Positions 12,077 to 18,458 of a stretch of 32,301 nt of DNA are shown piece after piece. Below the pieces are notes generated by a model. That model searched no databases and was not told the DNA's origin. It saw nothing but the letters and a program-made list of their open reading frames with translations. The stretch is from a virus, in IMG/VR virus record IMGVR_UViG_3300031631_000356, positions 1 through 32,301 of that record. The stretch is one strand, 5' to 3'. Both the position numbers and the translations under genes were made by a program. Every line of letters starts with the position of its first letter. Position 1 is the stretch's first letter.

Positions 12077-12339
12077 GACGCGGCCCTCTCGGCCATGTAC
12101 ACGCCCCATCGGGCCGAGCCGAATGCCGTGCTACCAGCAGCAGCCGGGCGTGGAGTACGCCGCATCGAGTCGCACGGGCCGGGGCCATCGAATCGCTCGG
12201 ACACCGCGCCGCTCGCGTCAATCGTCCACTGCTCGCGATTCCACCCAGGGTCTCCACAGGAGTGGTGACGCTCGCAGACGACTCGGCCCAGTGGGCCGGC
12301 GCATGTAATCGCGTCGCGTAGTAGGTTGTTTATGTTCAC
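12073..12339 (-). CDS. Hypothetical protein, 88 aa
   Basis: Begins with GTG (12339) preceded by GGAG at a 5-nt spacing. Product VNINNLLRDAITCAGPLGRV, then CERHHSCGDPGWNREQWTID, DASGAVSERFDGPGPCDSMR, ending RWGVYMAERAAS. It contains five Cys and adjacent His residues, but no clear zinc-ribbon spacing. An ATG two bases upstream of the GTG is in another frame. Coupled to the XRE gene by ATGA. No function assigned. Confidence 0.62.
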   Translation of the reverse strand: MNINNLLRDAITCAGPLGRVVCERHHSCGDPGWNREQWTIDASGAVSERFDGPGPCDSMRRTPRPAAAGSTAFGSARWGVYMAERAAS

Positions 12340-12377
12340 ATTCTCTCCTTGATGTGAGCCCCGAGAGGCTCGGTTGA

Positions 12378-12638
12378 TTACGCCGCGAAGACTGCGGTCA
12401 CATCGACCGCCCATGGCCCGCTGCTGTCGCCCACCGCGATGACGCTGCCCATGTAGACACCCACTGTGAGGTACCCAATGTCGGTCACGAATGAGGCACC
12501 GAGCGCGGCGATGGTGTCATCGCCGTCCTCGCCAATCTCGTACCCCTGGCCCGCGTTATTGCCGGCGTTCCATGCCGCGACGACTGCGGTAGTGTGGGCC
12601 TCGATGATGGATGCGGTCAGGTTGATAAGGTCGGTCAT
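12378..12638 (-). CDS. Hypothetical protein, 86 aa (first gene of the early operon)
   Basis: The ATG at 12638 has GGAG seven bases upstream and is the first start after the predicted minus-strand promoter. The product begins MTDLINLTASIIEAHTTAVV and continues AAWNAGNNAGQGYEIGEDGD, AALGASFVTDIGYLTVGVYM, GSVIAVGDSSGPWAVDVTAV, i.e. one helix followed by beta strands. No family recognised. The 38-nt gap to the next gene holds its ribosome-binding site. Being promoter-proximal it may be an early takeover or regulatory protein, but there is no direct evidence. Confidence 0.65.
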   Translation of the reverse strand: MTDLINLTASIIEAHTTAVVAAWNAGNNAGQGYEIGEDGDDTIAALGASFVTDIGYLTVGVYMGSVIAVGDSSGPWAVDVTAVFAA

Positions 12639-12679
12639 TGTCGGTCTCCGTTTCGGTCGGCTCGATTGCCGATGACCAG

Positions 12680-12708
12680 ACAGTAGACGCATATTTATCC
12701 GGCGTCAA
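12680..12708 (-). promoter_or_regulatory. Predicted sigma70-type promoter for the early operon
   Basis: On the minus strand TTGACG (-35, 12708-12703) is followed after exactly 17 nt by TACTGT (-10, 12685-12680), keeping the most conserved T1, A2 and T6. It sits 42 nt upstream of the first early gene (ATG 12638). The -35 box lies inside the upstream copy of the direct repeat described next, so a protein bound to the repeat would block or assist polymerase. No other sequence in the 12 kb of coupled genes downstream looks as good. Confidence 0.55.
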
Positions 12709-12737
12709 ACACTTATTTTATCCGACGTTAAATAAGT
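12694..12737. promoter_or_regulatory. Operator-like AT-rich repeats in the divergent spacer
   Basis: Two 18-bp direct copies, TTTATCCGGCGTCAAACA (12694-12711) and TTTATCCGACGTTAAATA (12717-12734), are offset by 23 bp. Overlapping the second is a perfect 8-bp dyad, ACTTATTT (12711-12718) and AAATAAGT (12730-12737), around an 11-nt spacer. The segment is markedly AT-rich against a GC-rich genome and lies between genes diverging to both sides. Probably a repressor or Cro-like binding region controlling both directions. Confidence 0.6.
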
Positions 12738-12797
12738 ATTTTGGCGGGGCTTGGCGCGGTCGTGATAGGGTCGCCTCGCGCTTTGGAGGCGTACGAT

Positions 12798-13019
12798 ATG
12801 GACCCATCCTGCGAATTTTGCGGCGAGTGCCCGAGCGATTGCAGGTGCCTCGATATATGCCCCGCATGCGGCATCGAGTGCGCTTGCGAGACCGAGCCCC
12901 CGCGCTTTGACCAGCGCCCGCCACTTGTGGCCTGCGTGGTGCCCGATACTGAGCGACAGTCCGAGCAGTATCTGAGCGTGTGGGGCGGTCGCGTCTTGCG
13001 CGAGGCGTTGCCCAAATGA
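12798..13019 (+). CDS. Cysteine-rich putative zinc-binding small protein, 73 aa
   Basis: One of only two plus-strand genes. ATG at 12798 follows GGAGG at an 8-nt spacing. The first 35 residues pack nine Cys in CxxC-like spacing (DPSCEFCGECPSDCRCLDIC, PACGIECACETEPP), suggesting one or two zinc knots. The rest is PRFDQRPPLVACVVPDTERQ and a short amphipathic helix. Its stop overlaps the next gene's ATG (ATGA). The minus strand is also open here, but its translation has no such order. Function unknown; a zinc-knot regulator or inhibitor would fit. Confidence 0.7.
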   Translation: MDPSCEFCGECPSDCRCLDICPACGIECACETEPPRFDQRPPLVACVVPDTERQSEQYLSVWGGRVLREALPK

Positions 13020-13435
13020 TCGAGCTGGTGTTGTCCATCCTAGTCACAGCACACTCGGTCTGCATCGAGTCAGGCCGGCGGTACGATGATGGCGAGGTCG
13101 TCGCGCAAGTGGCCGTCAATCGAGCGACGGCGCGAGGCATACCGCTGTGGCGGGTCTTCGATGCGTCTTGGAATCGAGGCATGCCCGCCGCATGCAAGTG
13201 GCCCGTGACACCCGAGCACATCGCCATCGCGTTACGCGCACGGCTCGGCCTACTCGATGCGCCGGTCTGGGCTGCCGATGCAGTCGCGTTTGTAACCCCT
13301 CGACGCGAGCGCGGGTTGACTCGCCACGGCGATACCGTCGCTCAGCGGTGGAGGCGGCGAGGGCTAGAACGGGCTGGCGTACTTGTCCACGTCTTCTACC
13401 GGCGTCACCCTGTCGAGGGTTGCGGGCGCCGGTAG
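13016..13435 (+). CDS. SleB-like cell wall hydrolase / lysozyme-like protein
   Basis: 139 residues, translationally coupled to the Cys-rich gene. The N-terminal half (VTAHSVCIESGRRYDDGEVV, then AQVAVNRATARGIPLWRVFD, ASWNRGMPAACKWP) follows the pattern of the SleB/Hydrolase_2 lytic transglycosylase-like family: a helix with Glu (E18), the VAxVxxNRxxxxGxP block and a Cys before PVTPEHIAIA. A hydrophobic N-terminus (MIELVLSILVTAHS) could be a weak export or membrane segment. The C-terminus is Arg-rich. It would cleave peptidoglycan as a second lysis or entry enzyme, but expressed opposite to the late operon. Its last 72 nt overlap the end of the convergent lysis gene. Confidence 0.62.
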   Translation: MIELVLSILVTAHSVCIESGRRYDDGEVVAQVAVNRATARGIPLWRVFDASWNRGMPAACKWPVTPEHIAIALRARLGLLDAPVWAADAVAFVTPRRERGLTRHGDTVAQRWRRRGLERAGVLVHVFYRRHPVEGCGRR

Positions 13436-13579
13436 GTCTCGACGGATACGGGCGAGCAACTCGCGCAGTCTGGCGAGTTGCACCGCCGCCGCAGCGTAGG
13501 TGTCAGCTCGGCTCGGCGGGGTCTGAGCGACGGAAGGCTCGGACGGTGCGAATGAGAGGGCGAGGGCGAGTAGTAACAT
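13364..13579 (-). CDS. Small exported protein, last gene of the lysis cassette (possible outer spanin-type)
   Basis: Chosen start is ATG 13579, which has AGGAG five bases upstream; ATG 13591 is an alternative. The product opens with a signal peptide (MLLLALALSFAPSEPSVAQ, probable cleavage after AxAQ-like SVAQ). A short helical domain follows (ADTYAAAAVQLARLRELLAR, IRRDLPAPATLDRVTP). There is no lipobox Cys, so it is not a classical Rz1 lipoprotein, but an exported helical partner next to a membrane coiled-coil protein resembles a two-component spanin. The 3' end overlaps the SleB-like gene on the other strand by 72 bp. Confidence 0.55.
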   Translation of the reverse strand: MLLLALALSFAPSEPSVAQTPPSRADTYAAAAVQLARLRELLARIRRDLPAPATLDRVTPVEDVDKYASPF

Positions 13580-13592
13580 TGGGCTCCTCATT

Positions 13593-13862
13593 TCATCGGG
13601 GTGCCGCAAATGCTTTCGCGAGCGCGTCGACAGCGAAGGTCAACTTGAGCATCGACTCGGAGAGTGCGCGGTTTGCGGCCGTCTGCTCATCCATCCGGGT
13701 CTCCAGTTTGCCGATGGCGACGAGCGCCCGGTCGGTGTCGGTCTTGACGGTGTGGACCCACACGATACCGCCCACAAGTATGCCGCCTAGGGTCACGACC
13801 GCGATGGCCGATGACGCGAGCGCCTTCGCATGGTCTGCTACTGATGTATTCGGCTCGCTCAC
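13593..13862 (-). CDS. Membrane coiled-coil protein, 89 aa (possible inner spanin)
   Basis: GTG at 13862 overlaps the upstream stop (GTGA). A short soluble N-terminus (SEPNTSVADHAKALASS) is followed by one transmembrane segment (AIAVVTLGGILVGGIVWV, about residues 18-36) and then a coiled coil to the end (DRALVAIGKLETRMDEQTAA, NRALSESMLKLTFAVDALAK). Membrane anchor plus periplasmic coiled coil is the layout of Rz-type inner spanins and of XhlA-like proteins. The lysis-cassette position supports this. Family membership is inferred from topology only. Confidence 0.6.
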   Translation of the reverse strand: MSEPNTSVADHAKALASSAIAVVTLGGILVGGIVWVHTVKTDTDRALVAIGKLETRMDEQTAANRALSESMLKLTFAVDALAKAFAAPR

Positions 13863-14188
13863 AGGTGGGTACCAATCCAAAATGTGCCGCAGCTTACCAT
13901 ACCCACGCCCGTCCCGATAATGGCAGCGGTCCACTCTGAGCAGTCGCACGCCTCGACCGGTGCGGTGAGGCACACTGCCTGAGTCTCAAGGGCCCGAGCG
14001 GTCTCCAACTTAGCCTCGCGTAGCGCGGTCTTGAGCACGCCCACATCGGCGCGTAGCGTGCTCACCTCGGCCTCGACTGCCTGCATTTCGTGCAGCGTCA
14101 AAACAAACGCCCGCTGGTCTAGACAGTGGCCCTCGTCGCGCACTGTGCCGAGCGTCGAGAGGACCAGCGCGGCGAGCCATGCTCTCAT
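13859..14188 (-). CDS. Lysis-cassette membrane/coiled-coil protein, 109 aa
   Basis: Begins with a signal-peptide or membrane-anchor segment (MRAWLAALVLSTLGTV), then a coiled-coil stretch (LHEMQAVEAEVSTLRADVGV, LKTALREAKLETARALETQA), three closely spaced Cys (VCLTAPVEACDCSEW) and a C-terminal hydrophobic segment (AAIIGTGVGMVSCGTFWIG). The two ends could both be in the membrane with the coiled coil outside. The ATG at 14188 overlaps the preceding stop (ATGA). Probably part of the lysis or spanin system, by position and topology only. Confidence 0.58.
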   Translation of the reverse strand: MRAWLAALVLSTLGTVRDEGHCLDQRAFVLTLHEMQAVEAEVSTLRADVGVLKTALREAKLETARALETQAVCLTAPVEACDCSEWTAAIIGTGVGMVSCGTFWIGTHL

Positions 14189-14421
14189 TGCTCACCCGCC
14201 TCGAACCGCTCAGCAGCGGACGGGCCTGCGTCGAAGATTTCGGTCGGGGTGTCGATCTCATCAGCCTCGACGCGGAGCACCCGCGCTCGGTTGAGCGCCT
14301 GCTTTGCTAGCAGCGTGGGCAACACGCCCGTTGCCGCGTACTCTGGACCGGCGAGGATGCCCGCCACGATAGCGACAGTCGCGCCGATGGCGAGCCACAC
14401 GAACCACGGGACGCGCCTCAC
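14185..14421 (-). CDS. Small membrane protein in lysis cassette, 78 aa (holin candidate)
   Basis: GTG at 14421 overlaps the preceding stop (GTGA). One strong N-terminal transmembrane helix (WFVWLAIGATVAIVAGILAG) is followed by a second weaker hydrophobic stretch (YAATGVLPTLLAKQAL) and an acidic tail (VEADEIDTPTEIFDAGPSAA). Small size, membrane segment and position directly after the endolysin make it one of two holin candidates. No sequence family recognised. Confidence 0.58.
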   Translation of the reverse strand: MRRVPWFVWLAIGATVAIVAGILAGPEYAATGVLPTLLAKQALNRARVLRVEADEIDTPTEIFDAGPSAAERFEAGEQ

Positions 14422-14579
14422 GAATCGGCTCGGTGCTCAAAGAGATTGGCCCCGCAGAATGAACCACCGAGCGCTGCAAGCGCGGAGAACGGCGCCGCTC
14501 CCTCAATGCCCGCCAGTGCTAGGAGGCAGACCAGCGAGCCAAGCAGGCCCACTACAGCGGCCTTGCGATAGCCCCTCAC
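14418..14579 (-). CDS. Very small membrane protein, 53 aa (holin candidate)
   Basis: A short gene bounded by two GTGA overlaps: its GTG (14579) overlaps the endolysin stop, and its TGA overlaps the next GTG. The product is RGYRKAAVVGLLGSLVCLLA, then LAGIEGAAPFSALAALGGSF and CGANLFEHRADS: a positively charged start, one clear transmembrane helix (residues 7-25), a second hydrophobic stretch (30-45) and a charged end. This hairpin-like layout directly after an endolysin is what a class II-like holin would look like. Function inferred from context. Confidence 0.6.
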   Translation of the reverse strand: MRGYRKAAVVGLLGSLVCLLALAGIEGAAPFSALAALGGSFCGANLFEHRADS

Positions 14580-15274
14580 GACTGACCCCCGCCGCGCAAC
14601 AGGTCGGAGAATCCGGCGTAGTCGAAGCGCGTACCCAAGTCCCAGTCACGCCCGATCACCTTGCCAGCCTTGAAGACCGTGCCCCTACGCATCGGGTCAA
14701 TATCCGAGTGGGTGACGACCGTTGGCGCCATGCCGCCCATGCGAGCGGTGAGGCCCGCGTCAGCGAGCAACTCACAGCACAATCCCGCAGCGACCTCGAG
14801 TTGACGCCGGGAGAAGTCACCGGTCGGAGTCGGTAGCAGGTCTAGCCCGATGCTGTGATTATTCGGGTTGCGCGTCCCGATTAGATCGAGCGGCGAGGGT
14901 ACGCCAGGCCAACGAGCGTCCCACCAATCCCACACCACATCGGGTGGCCGATTGTGCTCGATATAGTCCGCAGTCGTCGCGCTGAGTGGCTTGGCCCACA
15001 ACCGCCACGGCTCGCCATCCGCGCCTGCCTCGTAGCGCCAGTCGAGCGATGCGCTGTGGTACGCCCGCGCGCTGTACGGGGCGAGCTGCGCATAGGTGCC
15101 CGCCGTGTCAACGATGCCATGGCCATAGTACGGCGCGGCTGTGCTGGTGTAGCGGGCGAGAGCGCCATCGGTCGTGCCACCCACTCGGCCGGAGAACGTG
15201 CGGCCTGTGGTGTGGAGCACGACGAATCGCACTGGCGCGGTTCGGTCTTTGAGATTGTCGGACTGTGGCAGCAT
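14576..15274 (-). CDS. Endolysin: N-acetylmuramoyl-L-alanine amidase (Amidase_2)
   Basis: 232 residues, no signal peptide, so it should need a holin. The amidase fold is recognised from VRFVVLHTTGRTFSG (first zinc His at 21), YYGHGIVDTAGTYAQLAP, the NNHSIGLDLLP strand (137-147) and TVVTHSDIDPMRRGTVFKAG (second His at 189). In AmpD the third ligand is an Asp ten residues after the second His; here that position is Thr (199), so the third ligand must come from elsewhere or zinc binding is altered. It would cut the bond between MurNAc and L-Ala. ATG 15274 follows AGGAGG at a good spacing. Confidence 0.85.
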   Translation of the reverse strand: MLPQSDNLKDRTAPVRFVVLHTTGRTFSGRVGGTTDGALARYTSTAAPYYGHGIVDTAGTYAQLAPYSARAYHSASLDWRYEAGADGEPWRLWAKPLSATTADYIEHNRPPDVVWDWWDARWPGVPSPLDLIGTRNPNNHSIGLDLLPTPTGDFSRRQLEVAAGLCCELLADAGLTARMGGMAPTVVTHSDIDPMRRGTVFKAGKVIGRDWDLGTRFDYAGFSDLLRGGGQS

Positions 15275-15299
15275 GGCTCGCCTCCTGCTGTGTTGGTGC

Positions 15300-15331
15300 T
15301 GCGCCCGAGCTGGGCGAGCAACTCGGGCGCA
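15300..15331. other. Strong hairpin in the endolysin leader
   Basis: TGCGCCCGAG (15300-15309) and CTCGGGCGCA (15322-15331) form a perfect 10-bp stem with a 12-nt loop. No T run follows on either strand, so a standard rho-independent terminator is not supported. It lies between a predicted promoter (15361-15389) and the endolysin ribosome-binding site, in the only gap of about 100 bp in the late region, and could be an attenuator, an RNA processing or stability element, or a protein-binding dyad. Confidence 0.6.
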
Positions 15332-15360
15332 ACGGGTGCGAGGCTTGCGCCTGCGCTCGC

Positions 15361-15389
15361 ATTATGCCGCAGCCTGTCTAGGCGTACAA
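15361..15389 (-). promoter_or_regulatory. Candidate promoter for the lysis cassette
   Basis: On the minus strand TTGTAC (15389-15384) and CATAAT (15366-15361) are separated by 17 nt. CATAAT matches the -10 consensus at five of six positions; the -35 box keeps only TTG. It spans the last codons of the large tail gene and lies about 90 nt upstream of the endolysin ATG. It would allow lysis genes to be expressed apart from read-through of the tail genes. Confidence 0.35.
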
Positions 15390-18300
15390 CTTCGCCGGGT
15401 CTGGCACAGCGCCCAAACCGCCCGCGTCATCGCCTAGGTATGCGTAGGCTTGCTGCGTTGTCGTTGTCGCCGGTTGCGCGTACCCGTCCGGTCTGAGGGT
15501 GTCGCCCACGTTGAGCGCGGGCACCGCCGGGCCGCTGAGCGTAACCAGGTTGCCCACGATTGAAAGCACAGTCAGACCCCCCGTCGAGGTACCGTAGCTA
15601 CCCCGAGGACACGCCCGTATAGAATCGCCCGCTTGCCAGTAGTCCACGTCTTCAAGCGCGAGGCCCGACACCGGGTCAGTCGTCTCGGTGTAAATGTTCG
15701 CCTCAACTGTATATGTGCTCGCGTTCGTCACCGCCGCGACCATAAGCGATGGCGACCACCCACTGACCGTCGAGTCATGCCACGTCAGCTTGATGCGCGC
15801 CGTCTGTTTGTAGCCGTCGCCGTTGATCGAAATCACCCGCATCGGTTGCGCGCTGATACCGCGTGCGCCGTCGTAGCCGTATATGTCGACCGCCGACACC
15901 ATGACGGTCGTGCCCGCGTTGATCTGCACCGCATCGGCCCATGCAATCGCGCCCTCAATCTGCCGGCGAGGTGCGCCGACTTGAGCGAATCGAGCCGCGC
16001 TGAACGGCAGCAGGCTGGCGAGATGGTCGGCTGGACTGCCCGGCGGTATCGTGACGCCGCGCAGGTCTAGCTCATCCGTCGGTGCGGAGCCGTACTCCCC
16101 GATTGAGTCGCGGTTGACTAGGTTGACGATGGTCGAATACTCGTCCGCCGCGCTGTCGTAGCCCGTCGAGGCCCGAATGATGTTGACGATTCGATCATCG
16201 TCGGTTGTATCAGGTCGAGAGTTGGCGAGCCAATCGCCGTTTGCAATCGTGCCGATGGCGTCGCCGGCGTACTCCGAGGACACCGACACAAGCGTGAGGC
16301 GCCGGCGTAGGACACCGCCCGCACCGGCTGCCGCTACCCGCTCGACACGCAGCACAAGGGCCGCGCCGATGCTGCGTAGGATGGGCTCCACGAACTCTCG
16401 GATAGTGATGCTGTCCCAATCGTTGAGGCTGAGCGTGAGGCGCTGCGCGAAACCGTCCGGGTATGGGTAACGGACGAAAGATTGGATATCGACTTCATCC
16501 TGTCGCAGATTTGCGCCCATTGCGAATACGTCGAACGTCGAGTTGTACCCGTTGCCGTCGCCGCTCATTAGCACGTTGAGCAGTACCGTCTTCGGGCCGG
16601 TATTGCGCCAAGAGACGTCCTCCTCAATCGTGCACTTGGATTGCCCGGGCCAGTCGCCAAAGCTCATATTCCAGCGGTCTTGGTCCGTGTCAATCTTGAG
16701 CAATGTCCCAGGCTGCCCCGGGGTGATAAGGTCCGCCGCTTGCGTCCCCGACTCGTCAATCGCGATGGATTGCCGGTACTCCTCGCCGTCCCATTCAGTC
16801 CATCGGACTAGGATTCGACTGCCCCGAATGACGTTATCGGTGATATGAATCCACGATTCGCCCCGCTGGTAGTAGGCGTCCGGGTATCCGCGCACGGGCA
16901 CAATCAAGGAACCGTCGGCCGCGGCCTGCTCCCAGAGGACTTGTGCATTGCCTAGCGCGCCAGACTCACGACGAATCACGATGGCGCCCACGTTGGCGTG
17001 CTGCTGAGTCTCCAGCATCCATACTTTTGTGGCGGCGTCAGAAGCGAAGCCCGAGGCCCCATAGTAGAGGGCCTCTCCGCTCGCGTCCCATGCCGTTATC
17101 TTGACGAACGCGCCCGCCGGACGGGCGGTGTTGAAGCGGAACTGCACCACCGGCCCACCGCTCGCGTGGTTCGGGTCGAGTATCACATCCGCGAACTGCC
17201 CGAGTTGTAGTGGCGTGTCTCGGTGGTCGTGAGGCGACATAAGCGCGGTTAGACGAGCGAGCGCAACGCCCGGCCATTGGATGACCTCGGGCACACCTGG
17301 CGCGGTTAGCACCGATGCGCTGATGTTGTTTGAGGCTGCCGCGTTCTGCCAAGTCTTGCGGCGAGGCGTCACGAACACGGTCCCCGGGCTGAGTGTCAAC
17401 TCGTCGCCAATGGCGTCACCATCTGGGAGACCGACATACGCGGTCACATCTTGAGCCGCCTCGGTGCCGTCCTCGTCCACAACACGACCGCGACGCTGGT
17501 AGTCTGGATTGGCGCCGCCGATTGTCGTCACCGCGGCAAGGTCAAACGTGCCGTTGTGGGCTGCCCATTTAATCTTCAGCTCGGTGTTGGCCGCGGCGTT
17601 GAACCCCGTGTCATCCGACCACGCCTCACCCTGAGAGTACCCCACCGCGCACATGAACGTGCCGCCAGACTGGCCGTCGAACGTGTGCAGCCCTTGCTGT
17701 AGCCCGGTCCTCTCGACACCGCCGCCCACGCTGATGCTGAGCGCGTCGGTGTGCGGGATAATGTTGAGCGCGACCGATAGACCATCACCCGAAATCTCGG
17801 GGTTGCTCACGATGCGCCCGCTGACGTACTCCACCCAGCCATCGGCCTGCGAACCGTCCGGCCTGAGCGACGAGACGAGCACCCGCGCCTTGCGATTCTG
17901 CCAGGTCACGCACTGCGAATAGATGCGCGGTGCCCACCCCTCGACAGAGGACGCGATGTGCATTCTCTGCTCGCTACCCCACCACCCGCGGTCGGTGGCG
18001 AGAGCAATCGTGAATTGCCACGGTGACGCGACCGAGCGCGCTGAGTACTGGATGCACTCCTTACCGATCCAAAGATAACCCGCCGCAGGCCACCCGCTTA
18101 TGTCCTCGTTAACCTCGACGAGCCCACCGCCGGTCTGGTCGAGCGTCGAGGCGAGCGTCGCCATATGTGGCGAGCCATCTCGCCCAACCGCCATCAATAG
18201 CCGTGCGTCATTGTCGCGAGTCACCGCCAGAGTGACCGACACTTGACCAGCCGTCACGACAGATTGAAGCACGTCCAGTTCCTGGTCTGCCGATGTGACC

Positions 18301-18458
18301 GCCATAATCCCGGGCGCCGCTGTGTGCGTCCATGCCTCGGCATAGGGCGGAAGCGTCGGGGCCGTCGGGCTGCTGTAGTACGTCTTTTGCAGGCCGTCGA
18401 TTTCGAGCAACCAGACCATCGTGTTCTGACGGCGGGATAGTTCGTCGAGCACACTCAT
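15378..18458 (-). CDS. Large tail-tip / hub-like protein, 1026 aa
   Basis: The longest gene in the window and the last of the tail module, where phages usually encode the central tail hub or host-contact protein. Begins MSVLDELSRRQNTMVWLLEI and is largely beta-rich, with blocks such as GWPAAGYLWIGKECIQYSAR, WAPRIYSQCVTWQNRKARVL, GYLDxxG-free middle sections and a C-terminal repeat-like strand region (TYTVEANIYTETTDPVSGLA, LEDVDYWQAGDSIRACPRGS). The motif IGKECIQYSAR is typical of phage tail proteins that carry an imported surface-binding fold. I do not recognise a catalytic domain. ATG 18458 overlaps the upstream stop (ATGA). Confidence 0.65.
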   Translation of the reverse strand: MSVLDELSRRQNTMVWLLEIDGLQKTYYSSPTAPTLPPYAEAWTHTAAPGIMAVTSADQELDVLQSVVTAGQVSVTLAVTRDNDARLLMAVGRDGSPHMATLASTLDQTGGGLVEVNEDISGWPAAGYLWIGKECIQYSARSVASPWQFTIALATDRGWWGSEQRMHIASSVEGWAPRIYSQCVTWQNRKARVLVSSLRPDGSQADGWVEYVSGRIVSNPEISGDGLSVALNIIPHTDALSISVGGGVERTGLQQGLHTFDGQSGGTFMCAVGYSQGEAWSDDTGFNAAANTELKIKWAAHNGTFDLAAVTTIGGANPDYQRRGRVVDEDGTEAAQDVTAYVGLPDGDAIGDELTLSPGTVFVTPRRKTWQNAAASNNISASVLTAPGVPEVIQWPGVALARLTALMSPHDHRDTPLQLGQFADVILDPNHASGGPVVQFRFNTARPAGAFVKITAWDASGEALYYGASGFASDAATKVWMLETQQHANVGAIVIRRESGALGNAQVLWEQAAADGSLIVPVRGYPDAYYQRGESWIHITDNVIRGSRILVRWTEWDGEEYRQSIAIDESGTQAADLITPGQPGTLLKIDTDQDRWNMSFGDWPGQSKCTIEEDVSWRNTGPKTVLLNVLMSGDGNGYNSTFDVFAMGANLRQDEVDIQSFVRYPYPDGFAQRLTLSLNDWDSITIREFVEPILRSIGAALVLRVERVAAAGAGGVLRRRLTLVSVSSEYAGDAIGTIANGDWLANSRPDTTDDDRIVNIIRASTGYDSAADEYSTIVNLVNRDSIGEYGSAPTDELDLRGVTIPPGSPADHLASLLPFSAARFAQVGAPRRQIEGAIAWADAVQINAGTTVMVSAVDIYGYDGARGISAQPMRVISINGDGYKQTARIKLTWHDSTVSGWSPSLMVAAVTNASTYTVEANIYTETTDPVSGLALEDVDYWQAGDSIRACPRGSYGTSTGGLTVLSIVGNLVTLSGPAVPALNVGDTLRPDGYAQPATTTTQQAYAYLGDDAGGLGAVPDPAKLYA

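Noticed and set aside
12728-13227. Minus-strand frames opposite the Cys-rich and SleB-like genes
   Set aside because: They have poor composition, and the plus-strand pair has a ribosome-binding site, ATGA coupling and recognisable motifs.
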